64,000 nucleotides of DNA from CAZNPW01 sp964575185 (GCA_964575185.1 CAZNPW010000001.1:1-64000); one strand, 5' to 3'; numbered from the stretch's first letter, positions 22,771-33,200 are shown. Translations and numbers: made by a program. The notes: generated by a model not told the origin, from the letters alone.

Positions 22771-23983
22771 CGCCGCCGCCCTCCGCGCCGACTTCCCGAT
22801 CCTATCGCGGCAGGTGAACGGGCGGCCGCTCGTCTACCTCGACAACGGCGCGAGCGCGCAGAAACCGCGGGTCGTGCTCGACCGCATGACGCGCGCCTAC
22901 GAACAGGAATATGCCAACGTCCACCGCGGGTTGCACACCCTTTCGACGCTCGCGACCGAGGCCTACGAGGGCGTCCGTAGCACCGTCCGGCGCTTCCTCA
23001 ACGCCCCGTTGGAAGACGAGATCGTCTTCACCACCGGCACGACCGAGGGCATCAACCTGATAAGCTACGCCTGGGCCGCGCCGCGGCTGCAGGCCGGCGA
23101 CGAAATCGTCCTCAGCGTCATGGAGCACCATGCCAACATCGTCCCTTGGCACTTCCTGCGCGAACGGCAGGGGGTGGTGCTGCGCTGGGTCGAGGTCGGC
23201 GCGGACGGGTCGCTCGACCCCGGGGCGGTGATCGACGCCATCGGCCCGCGCACGCGGCTGGTGGCCGTCACGCACATGTCGAACGTGCTCGGCACCGTGG
23301 TCGACGTGAAGGCCATCTGCGCCGCTGCCCGCATGCGCGGCGTGCCGGTGCTGGTCGACGGCAGCCAGGCCGCCGTCCACCTGCCCGTGGACCTCGCCGA
23401 CATCGCCCCGGACTTCTACGCCATCACGGGACATAAGCTCTACGGACCAAGCGGTTCCGGGGCTATCTTCATCCGCCGCGAGAGGATGGAGGAGATGCGC
23501 CCCTTCCTCGGCGGCGGCGACATGATCCGCGAGGTCACGCGCGACGCCGTGACCTACGCCGACCCGCCGATGCGGTTCGAGGCCGGCACGCCCGGCATCG
23601 TCCAGCAGATCGGCCTGGGGGCGGCGCTGGAGTATCTCATGGCGCTCGGCATGGCCGACATCGCCGCGCACGAGGCCCGCTTGCGCGACTACACGGCGGC
23701 GCGGCTGGAGGGGCTGAACTGGCTGAACCTCCAGGGCAGGGCACCGGGCAAGGGCGCGATCTTCAGCTTCACCATGGCGGGCGCGGCCCATGCCCACGAC
23801 ATCTCCACCATCCTCGACAAGCGCGGCGTCGCCGTCCGCGCGGGCACCCACTGCGCCATGCCGCTGATGCAGACGCTGGGCATCACCGCCTCGTGCCGCG
23901 CGTCCTTCGGCCTCTACAACACGACCCAGGACGCCGACGCGCTGGTCAGCGCGCTGGAACTGGCGCACGACCTGCTCGGCTGA
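22763..23983 (+). CDS. sufS: Cysteine desulfurase SufS (group II)
   Basis: A 406-residue PLP enzyme from a GTG start. Seen: LVYLDNGASAQKPR, NVHRGLHTLSTLAT, FTTGTTEGINLI, MEHHANIVPWH, the PLP lysine in AITGHKLYGPSGSG, FEAGTPGIVQQIGLG, and the catalytic cysteine in TASCRASFGLYNT. It supplies sulfur to SufBCD. A sufE-type partner is not in the window; the next genes are tRNA-Arg and the mobile island. Two desulfurases in one operon, this one and the nifS-like gene, is the rhodobacterial arrangement. Confidence 0.97.
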   Translation: MLDAAALRADFPILSRQVNGRPLVYLDNGASAQKPRVVLDRMTRAYEQEYANVHRGLHTLSTLATEAYEGVRSTVRRFLNAPLEDEIVFTTGTTEGINLISYAWAAPRLQAGDEIVLSVMEHHANIVPWHFLRERQGVVLRWVEVGADGSLDPGAVIDAIGPRTRLVAVTHMSNVLGTVVDVKAICAAARMRGVPVLVDGSQAAVHLPVDLADIAPDFYAITGHKLYGPSGSGAIFIRRERMEEMRPFLGGGDMIREVTRDAVTYADPPMRFEAGTPGIVQQIGLGAALEYLMALGMADIAAHEARLRDYTAARLEGLNWLNLQGRAPGKGAIFSFTMAGAAHAHDISTILDKRGVAVRAGTHCAMPLMQTLGITASCRASFGLYNTTQDADALVSALELAHDLLG

Positions 23984-24029
23984 GTTTCCGGTTGCGGCGC
24001 GGCGGGCTTTGCCGTATCCCGCGACCCAC

Positions 24030-24106
24030 GCACCCGTAGCTCAGCTGGATAGAGCGTTGCCCTCCGAAGGCAAAGGTCACACGTTCGAATCGTGTCGGGT
24101 GCGCCA
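24030..24106 (+). tRNA. tRNA-Arg (CCG), integration site of the island
   Basis: A 77-nt cloverleaf. The acceptor strands GCACCCG (24030-24036) and CGGGTGC (24096-24102) pair, the anticodon CCG is at 24064-24066 in the loop CTCCGAA, and CCA is encoded at 24104-24106. The gene is intact. The recombinase coding sequence on the other strand ends inside it at 24077. Confidence 0.97.
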
Positions 24107-25747
24107 TTTCAGTCCCAAGCTGGGAACGCCGGTTGCCGCCGTTTCCACGCTTGCGGCGGCGGTCAGGGTGCGAAGCAGCCCCGTCTTCGACCCGATGATG
24201 CGCGCTTCTGTTCTCGTGACCTCGATCCTCTGCGCCACCGCCCGAAGGTGATCGCGGCGGTAGCGGCCTTCGCCGGTCCGAAGGCGCTTGCGAGCCGCAT
24301 CTGCGAACGCCAGCACCTTCTCGTGCGTAAGCTCCGGTCCGGCGCGGTCTATGGCGTTCGCCGCGCGGGCAGCGTCGGCCTGCGCCTGGTCGCGTATGGC
24401 GTTCAGCTCGGCGAGCCGGGCTTTCAGCGCCGGATCAGCGGTGTCGGCAACGCCATTCTCGATGGCCTCGTAAAGCCGGTTCAGCTTGGCCTCGGCCTCG
24501 GTTGCGCGCTTGCGCAGCTCGCCGAGGTGCTCGCGATGGCGGCTGGTGTATTCCTCGCGCCGGTCCAGCAGCTCTGACAGGAGCGCGGTTAGCCGCTTAG
24601 GGTCGAGCAGCCGTCGCTCAAGATGCTCGGCAACCGCCGTGTCGAGCTTGTCCATCGACACCGTCGTTCCGCCGCACCCGGTCTCGCCCTGCCGCGCCTT
24701 GGTCGAGCAGGTGTAATAGCGATAGCGGCCGTTCTTGCCGGTCCTAAGCGTCATCGCGCCGCCGCAGCTAGCGCAGAAGGCGATGCCGGTGAGGAGGGTA
24801 GGGCCGCTGACGATCCGGGGCGCGGTCCACCTCGGATTGCGGGATTTCAGGTGCGCTTGCACGGCCTTCCACTCATCCTTCGTCACGATCGGCGGCACGG
24901 TCATGACCGCGTGCTCGGTCTCCGGCTTCGGCCGGCGGGTCTTGTGGTCGCGGGTGTTGAAGCGGTGCTCGCCCCAATAGGTCGTGCGGGTCAGCACCTG
25001 ATGCACGGCGGCGATGCCCCAGCGCCCGCCGTCGCGGGTGCGGATGTTCGCCTCGTTCAGGTGCTTGGTGATCGCCTTCAAGCCCAAGGGTCCGCTGTCG
25101 CCTGAACCGTGTAAGGCGAGCCGGTAGATCAGCCGCACCGTCTCGGCGTGGATCGGATCAACCTCCAGCTTCTTCTTGACCTTCGCCCCACGCTGCTCAG
25201 CGGCGACAATGCGGTAGCCGATTGGCGGTAAAGCACCGTTCCAGAAGCCCTGACGCGCGTTCTCGTTCATGGCCCGGAGCGTGTGCTTGGCGTTCTCCTT
25301 CGACTGGTACTCGTCGAACAGCGCCATGATCTGCCGGATCATGTTGCTCATGGGATCGTCGCCCAGCTCCTGGGTGATCGACACCAGCCGCACGCCCGCC
25401 TTGGCAAGCTTGCGCACGTAGAACTCAAGCTGGAACTGATCGCGAAAGAAGCGGCTGAACGAGTGGACGAGCACCACCTCGAATGGCGTGCCGCCGTGCA
25501 AGGCGGCGTCCATCAGGCGCTGGAACTCGGGGCGGCGGTCATCGGTCGCGGACTGGCCCGGTTCGACATACTCGGCCACCACGTTCCACCCCCGTGAGGC
25601 GGCGTAGTTCTCAGCCTGCCGCCGCTGGTCGGGAATGGACAGGTCGCTCTCGGCCTGGCGGCCTGTCGAGACCCGCAGATAGAGCGCCGCGCGGGTAGCA
25701 GAGCCGGGCGACGCGGCCTCCGCCAAGTGAGAGGCTGCATCGATCAT
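24077..25747 (-). CDS. Large serine recombinase (integrase)
   Basis: A 556-residue site-specific recombinase. The N-terminal resolvase domain shows AALYLRVSTGRQ with the catalytic serine, VLVHSFSRFFRD, and DEYQSKENAKHTLRAM. The recombinase domain follows (IGYRIV, LKAITKHLNEANI), then a zinc-ribbon (FCASCGGAM, CSTKARQGETGCGG) and a coiled-coil region (about 390-470). The last ten codons, ending WRTRHDSNV, are encoded by the tRNA-Arg 3' half and its edge, showing that integration created or preserved the gene's end. It likely integrates the island. Confidence 0.95.
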   Translation of the reverse strand: MIDAASHLAEAASPGSATRAALYLRVSTGRQAESDLSIPDQRRQAENYAASRGWNVVAEYVEPGQSATDDRRPEFQRLMDAALHGGTPFEVVLVHSFSRFFRDQFQLEFYVRKLAKAGVRLVSITQELGDDPMSNMIRQIMALFDEYQSKENAKHTLRAMNENARQGFWNGALPPIGYRIVAAEQRGAKVKKKLEVDPIHAETVRLIYRLALHGSGDSGPLGLKAITKHLNEANIRTRDGGRWGIAAVHQVLTRTTYWGEHRFNTRDHKTRRPKPETEHAVMTVPPIVTKDEWKAVQAHLKSRNPRWTAPRIVSGPTLLTGIAFCASCGGAMTLRTGKNGRYRYYTCSTKARQGETGCGGTTVSMDKLDTAVAEHLERRLLDPKRLTALLSELLDRREEYTSRHREHLGELRKRATEAEAKLNRLYEAIENGVADTADPALKARLAELNAIRDQAQADAARAANAIDRAGPELTHEKVLAFADAARKRLRTGEGRYRRDHLRAVAQRIEVTRTEARIIGSKTGLLRTLTAAASVETAATGVPSLGLKWRTRHDSNV

Positions 25748-25762
25748 GGCTTGTGTCCTTGG

Positions 25763-26014
25763 CTAGGGAAGCGGTCCGAACAAATCGTTGAGCACGTCGC
25801 CGAAGTGGGCCTCGATAATGCGAACCTCGGCATCGGTGATGGGTAGGACGTTGGGCCAGTCATCGATGACGGCGATCGGCTCTGGATCAGCACGGGCCAG
25901 TCGCGCGCCGCGTTTCGCGGCCTGGATAGCATAATCGTAGAGGTCGAGTGGCGCGGCCCCCATAGGCCGACGACACTCGGCCGAGTCGCTGTCGTGAGAT
26001 GGTGCGCGGCGCAT
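25763..26014 (-). CDS. Small hypothetical protein next to recombinase
   Basis: An 83-residue protein. LDLYDYAIQAAKRGARLARA and ITDAEVRIIEAHFGDVLNDLFG form an acidic, helical unit. It lies 15 bases upstream of the recombinase on the same strand; I recall similar small genes beside this recombinase type in sphingomonads. A later ATG at 25963 is an alternative start. Function unknown; a recombination directionality factor is possible but not shown. Confidence 0.6.
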   Translation of the reverse strand: MRRAPSHDSDSAECRRPMGAAPLDLYDYAIQAAKRGARLARADPEPIAVIDDWPNVLPITDAEVRIIEAHFGDVLNDLFGPLP

Positions 26015-26093
26015 CGCGCCAGCATCGCCGCACGGGCCAGAAAGAAGAACAGCCCATGTGCGCTACGCCGCGCGACAGTGTGCGCCGCGTCGG

Positions 26094-26468
26094 TCACGCC
26101 GCTTTCCGCGACGGCCGGATCAGCACCTCGGCGGGGATGCCGAGCCGGTCGTGCAAGCGCCGAATCATGTCGATCGACAGCCCACGCCGGCGGTTCAAGA
26201 CCTCCGCGATCCGGGTTCGCGTGCCGATCACGCCCTCCAAATCGCGGCGCGTCAGGCCCTGCTGCTCCATCCGGAACTTGATCGCCTCGACCGGATCGGG
26301 CGCGTCCAGCGCGTGGTGCTTGGCCTCGTAGGCGTCGATCAGCGTCACGAGCACGTCGAGCCGGTCGCCATCCGGCGTGCCGCTCTTCGCCCCCCAGAGC
26401 CGGGCGACCTCCTCCATCGCCGCTTCGTGATCCGCGTCGTTGCGGATGGGCTTCAGCTCAGTCGCCAT
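26094..26468 (-). CDS. higA: HigA-type antitoxin
   Basis: A 124-residue protein with a long N-terminal segment (ADHEAAMEEVARLWGAKSG) and a C-terminal helix-turn-helix (MEQQGLTRRDLEGVIGTRTR then VLNRRRGLSIDMIRRLHD), as in HigA antitoxins of the HigBA family. It overlaps the upstream toxin gene by 11 bases in the toxin-first order usual for higBA. It should bind its own promoter upstream of higB. Confidence 0.88.
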   Translation of the reverse strand: MATELKPIRNDADHEAAMEEVARLWGAKSGTPDGDRLDVLVTLIDAYEAKHHALDAPDPVEAIKFRMEQQGLTRRDLEGVIGTRTRIAEVLNRRRGLSIDMIRRLHDRLGIPAEVLIRPSRKAA

Positions 26469-26781
26469 GCTCCACCTCCTTCACGTCGATCCGGTCATAG
26501 TCACGGTGCGTGCCGACCCACTTGATCCAGACGATCGCCTTCTCGAAATCGACCGCAACCACCAGCCGGTAGTCGTTGCCCTTGATGTTGAAGACGATCC
26601 GGTCGGCGCTGACGATGCTCGCGGTCGCATAGAGCCGCTTCACATCGGCGGTGCTCGTCCAGCTCGCCTTGCTCACTTCCGCGAACCATGCATCGAGCGC
26701 CGCCTTCAAGGCCGGTTGATCCTTGTGGCCTACCCGGCTCTCAACGAAGTCGCGCAAGGTGCGCCGCGCGATAATCCGCAT
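26458..26781 (-). CDS. higB: HigB-type mRNA interferase toxin
   Basis: A 107-residue protein of the HigB/RelE superfamily: MRIIARRTLRDFVESR, LDAWFAEVSKASW, ATASIVSADRIVFNIKGNDY, and the C-terminal IVWIKWVGTHRDYDRIDV, which matches the HigB toxin pattern. It cleaves mRNA at the ribosome and is neutralised by HigA next to it. The module may stabilise the island. Confidence 0.9.
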   Translation of the reverse strand: MRIIARRTLRDFVESRVGHKDQPALKAALDAWFAEVSKASWTSTADVKRLYATASIVSADRIVFNIKGNDYRLVVAVDFEKAIVWIKWVGTHRDYDRIDVKEVEHGD

Positions 26782-26831
26782 GTTCCTCCCCGTTTACCAT
26801 GCGCCCATATTGGGCGCAAGTTCTGATCAGC

Positions 26832-28934
26832 TTATAGCCCGAGGCCGCGCGACCGCCCGAATTTCCAGTCGATGCCGCCGCCCGGCACGGCGATGCCGCT
26901 GATCTGCTGGTCGATGCGCTTTGTGAGGGTGTCGTTCCAGGGGACGAGCTGAAACCCCAAGCCATTGTCGATCATGGCGAACCGGCCGCTCGCAAGCTGC
27001 GCCTGCCCAACCAGCTTGCCGCTGATCCGATCGCCGGTTGCGGTCTCCTGAAAAGAAAGGCCGCGCTCGGCCGCGAACGCTTTGCCGACCCGCGCGACTT
27101 CGGCGCGCTCAAGCTGCGCCAGCAAGTCGCTGGGCGCGCGAAACTTGCCGCCACCGAGGTCACGAACATATCCCATCTCGGCGAGCGCCTGCTTGCGGGC
27201 GTTCCAGGCGGTCTGCACGTCGCCGCCGAAGCCACCAGAAGCCAACGCCTGCCGATCTTGGCCGAGCATCGTCCGGTCGAGCCACGTCGCGCCCTCGTGA
27301 CGGACCTGGTGATCGAGCGGCAGGTGGGAGCGCTCCTCGATGCGCGGGCCGCTCCCGAACCGCTGACGGTCGAAGGCTAATCCACGTTCGGGCAGGTCGG
27401 CGGGGATCGTCCAATGCTCTGCGTCAACGCGCTCGACAATCCCGGCCCGGCGCAGGGCCTCAAGGCGGCGGACATGACTGCGGACATAGGCCTCGGCCTC
27501 TGCGGCTCCGAGCCGCTCGCGCGTCTGTTCGAGGTGAGCCGCTGGGCTGTAGACACCGCCAGAGTCGGTCGCGGCGAGGATGTTGCGATCTGAAGCGCGC
27601 GGCGCGGTTAGCGGCGGCTCGACCGCGATGACGCTGCCGCGCCGGATACCCTCGGCCTGGGCGGCGCTTGCCTCGACGTAATGAACACGGCCGTCCACAC
27701 CGTCGATGGTGAGGCCGATGCGGTCGCCCAGCTCGTCGCCGGCAAGTTGCTTGTCGCGAACCTGGCCGACGATACGAGACTTCGGGCCATCGCGGTGGAG
27801 CTGGTAGTCGGCGACCGATCGCACCTCAGCGAGGCCCTCGCGCTCCAGTGCGCGGTGCATGGTCTTGATGATGTCGCCGCGCTCTCCAAGGGCGCGGAGG
27901 CGCTGCTCGGCTTGCGGCGCGACCGCCCATTCGCCCGGACGGTACTCGGTCGCGAGCCCCAGACGTTCCAGCGTGCGAGCCCGCTCGATCAGGAGCGCGC
28001 GATTACGGCGCAGTTCGACGCGCATGTCTTTGTCCGGGCGGAGGTCCGCGAACTCGGCCGCAGCACCCTGTTCAGCGATGAGCATCCGGTCGAGCCGGGT
28101 GAAGCGTTCGGCATCCACCTCGCGCTCAAGCTGGCGCGTCACCTCCTGCTCAGACTGGCGGCCCAGCTCCAGCGTGACCACCTCGCTCGCCCGCTCGCGG
28201 ATGCCGTGAGCGATGTAGTCGCCGGCGATGTCGAGGCGCTTGCCGTCGTCGGTCACGCCGCGAACGAGGATGTGGGTGTGCGGGTGGCTGGTATTGTGGT
28301 GATCAACCGCGATCCAGTCGAGCCGAGTTCCGAGGTCGGCCTCCATCTGCGTCATCAGCTCGCGCGTGGTCTGGCGAAGGTCGGTCAGCTCGACGCCTTC
28401 CTCGGCTGAGACGATGAAGCGGAACTGGTGCCGGTCTTCGCGCCCGCGCTCCAGGAAAGCACGGCCGTCGGCCACGTCCTTGTCAGCCGAGTAGACTTGG
28501 CCCTTTTCGCCGTTGCGAGTCACGCCGTCGCGCTCAAGGTAGCGCAGGTGGGCGTCGACCGCCGCGGCGCTGACATGCGCGCGGGTGCGGGCGCCGCCGC
28601 GCTGCGGGTTGAGCTTGACGATCCGAGCCTTGACCGCGACGCGGCGCATCCGGGTACGAACGCCGCCTCCGTCCCGGCTCCAGGCGCTCCGGCCCTTCAA
28701 CCCGGCCGCAACCCCAGCGCCCCGGCCGCGCGCATTGCACCGCCCGCTTTCCTTCCCGGCCCTGCCCACTCGGGACGGGTCACCGCCTGCGCGCCGGATC
28801 GCTTGCTGCACCTGGCCGGCAAAGGTCTTGGCCCGCGCTCGCACGGGACGCGGAAGCTTCGCGCGGCCAACGTCCGGGCCGCGTTCTCTGACTCGACCCG
28901 GACGGATAAGGAAATGGTCTTCATCGGTCGCCAT
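26832..28934 (-). CDS. HUH relaxase, DUF3363-containing mobilisation protein
   Basis: A 700-residue protein. An N-terminal basic region is followed by the relaxase core with DWIAVDHHNTSHPHTHILVRG, split here as the HxxxxHxHxH metal site of HUH nucleases; the rest matches DUF3363 (DRNILAATDSGG, RLEALRRAGIVERVD, GATWLDRTML). Such proteins nick oriT and start DNA transfer. ATG at 28934 was chosen because the frame upstream is not conserved in character. No coupling protein or mating-pore gene is near. A perfect 10-bp hairpin about 80 bases upstream is a candidate oriT. Confidence 0.85.
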   Translation of the reverse strand: MATDEDHFLIRPGRVRERGPDVGRAKLPRPVRARAKTFAGQVQQAIRRAGGDPSRVGRAGKESGRCNARGRGAGVAAGLKGRSAWSRDGGGVRTRMRRVAVKARIVKLNPQRGGARTRAHVSAAAVDAHLRYLERDGVTRNGEKGQVYSADKDVADGRAFLERGREDRHQFRFIVSAEEGVELTDLRQTTRELMTQMEADLGTRLDWIAVDHHNTSHPHTHILVRGVTDDGKRLDIAGDYIAHGIRERASEVVTLELGRQSEQEVTRQLEREVDAERFTRLDRMLIAEQGAAAEFADLRPDKDMRVELRRNRALLIERARTLERLGLATEYRPGEWAVAPQAEQRLRALGERGDIIKTMHRALEREGLAEVRSVADYQLHRDGPKSRIVGQVRDKQLAGDELGDRIGLTIDGVDGRVHYVEASAAQAEGIRRGSVIAVEPPLTAPRASDRNILAATDSGGVYSPAAHLEQTRERLGAAEAEAYVRSHVRRLEALRRAGIVERVDAEHWTIPADLPERGLAFDRQRFGSGPRIEERSHLPLDHQVRHEGATWLDRTMLGQDRQALASGGFGGDVQTAWNARKQALAEMGYVRDLGGGKFRAPSDLLAQLERAEVARVGKAFAAERGLSFQETATGDRISGKLVGQAQLASGRFAMIDNGLGFQLVPWNDTLTKRIDQQISGIAVPGGGIDWKFGRSRGLGL

Positions 28935-29308
28935 GGAGCGACGATTGGAGGGGAGAATCAGTCGGGCAAGAGCGCAGTTGCCGGCGTAGTGACGTAGCGC
29001 GCAAATGCAGGCGGGCGGCGGCGAACTGCGGTTCGCCGCCGGCTGCACTGTGCGGGTGGCACCTACTTAGCCGTTGAAAAGACAGAGGAAAACGCCTGGC
29101 GCGCCACCCATGCACCTTGCGAGCAGGTTCCGTAGGCGCGGAAAAACAATGTGCAGACAGACACTTAGGGACGCGGTCCCGGTGGCGAGGCAACTCGCTT
29201 TATCTTGCAGTCCTATTCTTCTCCCACCACCGGCCTGTTCGAGGCTGACCTGATCCCGTGGGCATGCGACCTGGCGCTGCGGCCGGCTCGCACCTCCAGC
29301 GGCCGAGG
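28935..29308. other. Intergenic stretch of 374 bases with candidate oriT hairpin
   Basis: No credible gene. GGCGGCGAAC (29017-29026) and GTTCGCCGCC (29031-29040) form a perfect 10-bp stem with a TGCG loop, about 83 bases upstream of the relaxase start. Inverted repeats beside a nick site are usual in oriT, and oriT usually lies next to its relaxase. The stem has no T-run, so it is not a standard terminator. The relaxase promoter should also lie here. Confidence 0.4.
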
Positions 29309-30241
29309 TTATTCGTCTTCCGTGAAGAAATCTTCGTCGATTCTCTGCACCTCTAGGGTCCGAGTGGTGCGGACCCCGACGCCGTGTTCGATCATCAACT
29401 CAGCAAGTTGGCGACCGTCAATCAACACGATCCGCTGTGCGAGATGGCGCACAAAATCGGCGGCATGGCTGCTAAACGTCGACGTGGTTACGAACACGCC
29501 CTTTGTCGCTCCAAGGCCAACGAGGCTGCCGACGAAGGCCTGCACTTCCGGTCTGCCGACCGCGTTAGCAGGAGCATACCGTTTGGCTTGGATGTACACG
29601 CGATCCAGCCCAAGCCGGTCCTCGCTGATCACCCCATCGACTCCGCCATCACCCGTCCGACCGAGCTGCGTAGCAGCGTCGCGTCGGGAACCGCCATAAC
29701 CCATGGCCAGCAGGAGATCGACGATCACACCCTCGAAGAACGCGGGTGTGTTCTGAAGAACCCGCTGGATAAGGTCGTCACGTAAGGCGGCCTGAAGGCT
29801 GGCAAAAGCCGCGTCGATCTGCTCCTCCGGGGTAGTGCTTCCCGCTGCAGTTGAATCGTCGCTCGCCAGCGGGATCGTAGCTGGGGACACCACCGCGCCG
29901 TTGCGCCGGTAGAACTCCGCGAAGGACGGGTTTGTCAGCAAGCTCGCCACGTCGATCCGATCGGGATTGGTCGCCAAAAGGCGTTTCCCCTCGTCGGTGA
30001 TGGTGAAACGACCTCGCGCTGGCGAGGTGATCAACCCAGCTTTCGAGAGGTACGTTTTTGCCCAGTGTACGCGATTATGGAGAAGCCGTTGGCGCCCACT
30101 CGGTAGCAGCTCATCACGCTCCTGCTCCGTGAGGTCTAGGTCATTGGCGATCCGTTCGGCGGCGTCAGGAACGCGCAGCTCACGCCCGTCCGCCATTTGT
30201 AAAACGGGGAGCATCAGACTCTGATAATCTGGAATGGCCAT
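29309..30241 (-). CDS. Mrr-type restriction endonuclease
   Basis: A 310-residue protein with an N-terminal winged-helix Mrr_N region (YQSLMLPVLQMADG, NRVHWAKTYLSKAGL) and a C-terminal Mrr catalytic domain: RTGDGGVDGVI followed by DRVYIQAKRY, the D...QxK form of the PD-(D/E)xK site, then VGRPEVQAFVGSLVG and GVFVTTSTFS. Mrr enzymes cut methylated DNA. The gene starts two bases after hsdR ends, so it is the last gene of the defence operon. It could instead be a helper nuclease of the type I system. Confidence 0.88.
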   Translation of the reverse strand: MAIPDYQSLMLPVLQMADGRELRVPDAAERIANDLDLTEQERDELLPSGRQRLLHNRVHWAKTYLSKAGLITSPARGRFTITDEGKRLLATNPDRIDVASLLTNPSFAEFYRRNGAVVSPATIPLASDDSTAAGSTTPEEQIDAAFASLQAALRDDLIQRVLQNTPAFFEGVIVDLLLAMGYGGSRRDAATQLGRTGDGGVDGVISEDRLGLDRVYIQAKRYAPANAVGRPEVQAFVGSLVGLGATKGVFVTTSTFSSHAADFVRHLAQRIVLIDGRQLAELMIEHGVGVRTTRTLEVQRIDEDFFTEDE

Positions 30242-30243
30242 GT

Positions 30244-33200
30244 TTACGGCCGAGCCTCTTCGCGCACTTCGCGCAAAGCCCGGCTGAACAGATGATTGAA
30301 GATGCGGTCGCGATCTTCCGCATTTGTCATGATGATGCTCTGAAGGCTGCTGTCGCGCTGATATTGCTTGATCGTCTCCTCTAGAAGACGGCGCACGAAG
30401 GTTGGACGGGAGACATCCGGCGGATTGTTTCGCAGCACCGCCGCCATTTCTTCGTCAAGCGCCTTGCGCTTCACCTGTTCAAGGCGGATGAAATCCTCCT
30501 CTGTGAACTGCGTCCCATGTCTGTCGTTGAAGGAACGAACAATCTCAGAAAGCGCCTTCGCCTCGTCTTCGGTATAGGGCTTAGCCCCAAATTCGCTGAT
30601 CGCGGTGAGCGGCGCGGCGTCGCCTGCTGTCAGCGACGCAGAGCTAGCTTCCTTCTGCTGAACGCGGAAGGCGCGAAGGCGCAGCATTTCGTCCGTGATC
30701 TCGACTTCGGGCGGCTGTTCGCGGTTAGGCAACATCCGGTCCAACCAATCGGCATAGGCATATAGCTTTTCCAAGCTGGTATCTCCCAGTCGGACGATTT
30801 GCGCGACGAAGCTGTAAAAGCGCTTGTAGCTTCTCAATAGCTGCCGGAACTCTTCCTGCCGGCCCTCGTCATCCTCGGCTTCAAACCGCGCAACGGCGTT
30901 GCGAACCAGGGATTCCAGCGTCACGCGATCTTGGGTGGAGAGCGTTCCCTTGAAGAAAGTCGTGGCGAACCGCTCGATCTCGCTGCTGTCGAGATAGCCG
31001 AATGTGCGGATGCGTGTTTCCAACTGGTAGATCTGGTTCTTGTCGGAAACGGCTTCGAGGCCGGACACCTCATAAAAGGGGCGAAACGCTTCCTTGATGT
31101 CATCCGTCGTGTTCTGGAAATCGAGAATGAAGGTCCGTTCCTTACCCTGGTAAATCCTGTTCAGCCGCGACAGGGTTTGGACGGCCTGCAACCCTGCCAG
31201 CTTCTTGTCGATGTACATCCCCGACAGTTTCGGCTGGTCGAAGCCGGTCTGATATTTCTCCGCCACGATGAGAATTTGGTATTCGGGCGTATCGAAGCGT
31301 TTGGGCAACTCGCCTTCGCCGAAGCCGTTCAACTCGGCCTCGGTGTATGTATTGCCCTCGACGTGCAATTGGCCGGAAAAGGCGACGAGCGCCTTGAGGT
31401 CGCGATAGCCCTTGTCCTCGATGTAGGTCTTGAGCGCAAAATAGTAGCGCAGGGCGCTTTCCCGGCTCGAGGTCACGATCATGGCCTTCGCCTGGCCATC
31501 CAGCTCCGGTCTGACGTGGCGCTGAAAGTGCTCGACCATCACCTCGACCTTCTGGCTCAGGGCGGTCGGATGCAGGGCGGCGAACCGCGCGACCTTTCGT
31601 TGTGCGCGCCGCGTATCCAGCTCCGGGTCGTCGTCGATCGTCTTCTCCAAGGCGTAATACGCCTTGTAGGTCATGTAGTTCTGAAGCACGTCGAGGATGA
31701 ATCCCTCCTCGATCGCCTGCCGCATGGAATAGAGGTGAAACGGATGCGGGAGGCCATTGGCGCCCACCGTGCCGAAACGCTCAAGCGTGACGTTGCGGGG
31801 CGTCGCCGTGAAGGCGAAATAGCTGATGTTCGCCTGCGGACCGCGCTGGCGCTGGTATTCCGCGATCAGGTCCTCGATCTCGGCGGGCGTCCCGGTCTCT
31901 TCGTCGCGGCTGAGGGCGTCGCTCAACGCCTGGGCGCTTTTCCCGGACTGAGAGCCGTGCGCCTCGTCGATCAGCACGGCGAACCGCCGTGTTCCCTGTC
32001 CGCTGATGACGCGAAGATGGTCGGTCGAAAACTTCTGGATCGTCGCGATGATGATCTTCGCCTGCCCCTCGATGGCCGCCTTCAACTGGCGTGAGGTTCC
32101 GTCAATCTTGCGAACGACGCCCGGCGTCTGCTCGAACTGGGCAATGGTGTTCTGAAGCTGGCGGTCGAGGACAACGCGATCCGTCACCACGATCGCGGTG
32201 TCGAAGATCGGCTGGTCGGACGCATCATGCAGCGTCACCAGCCGATGCGCCGTCCAGGCGATCGTGTTGGACTTTCCCGATCCAGCCGAATGCTGGATCA
32301 GATAGTTGTTGCCGCTGCCGTTGGCGCGCGCATGGGCCAGCATCTTCAGAACCGCGTCGATCTGATGGAAACGCGGGAAAATCAGCGCTTCCTTGCCATT
32401 CACGCCGTCGAGGTGGAGAAACCGCCCGATGATGTCGAGAAGGATGTCGCGGGAGAAAATCGCCCGCCCTTCGGGCTGGTCGGCCCAGAGATAGGCGACA
32501 CGAAACTCCCCTTCGATATCCGGGTTGCCCGCTCCGCCGTCATGGCCGCGATTGAAGGGAAGGAACCGGGTCTTCCCGTTCTGGAGGCGGGTGGTCATGG
32601 ACACATTGTCCTGATCCACCGCCAAATGGACCAAGGCCCCTCGCTTGAACGTTAGCAGCGGCTCATTTGTCGGCGCTCGATCATGGCGGTACTGCCGCTC
32701 GGCATGACGGAAGTTCTGGCCGGTAAGGGTGTTCTTGAGTTCCAGTGTCGCCACGGGCAAGCCATTCACGAACAGCCCGACGTCAATGGCGTTCTCATTC
32801 TTCACGCTGTAGCGAAGCTGATTGATCACGCTGAGGATATTGCTCTCAAAGAGCGTCACCAAAGCTGGATTGATCGCAGATGCCGGCTTGAAAGCGGCGA
32901 GAAAGAACTTGAGGTTTGGAACCAGCTTCAGCCCATTGCGCAGCACGTCGAGCGTGCCACGCTGTTTCAATCCCTGATCAAGCTGCTTGAAGAACTCGGC
33001 CTCGGCTGAGCTGCCATACTGGCTCTCAAGCTTCCTCCATTCTTCGACTTGGGTTGTCTTCACAAACTCGATTACCAGCGCCTTATCGAGGGCTGATGGA
33101 CGATCAAAGTCTTCGGGTCGGCGCGGACGATACCCCTGCTTCTCGACGAGTGCTTTGCAGAGATGGGTCTCCAGGACGTCTTCCCAATGAACGCGATCCT

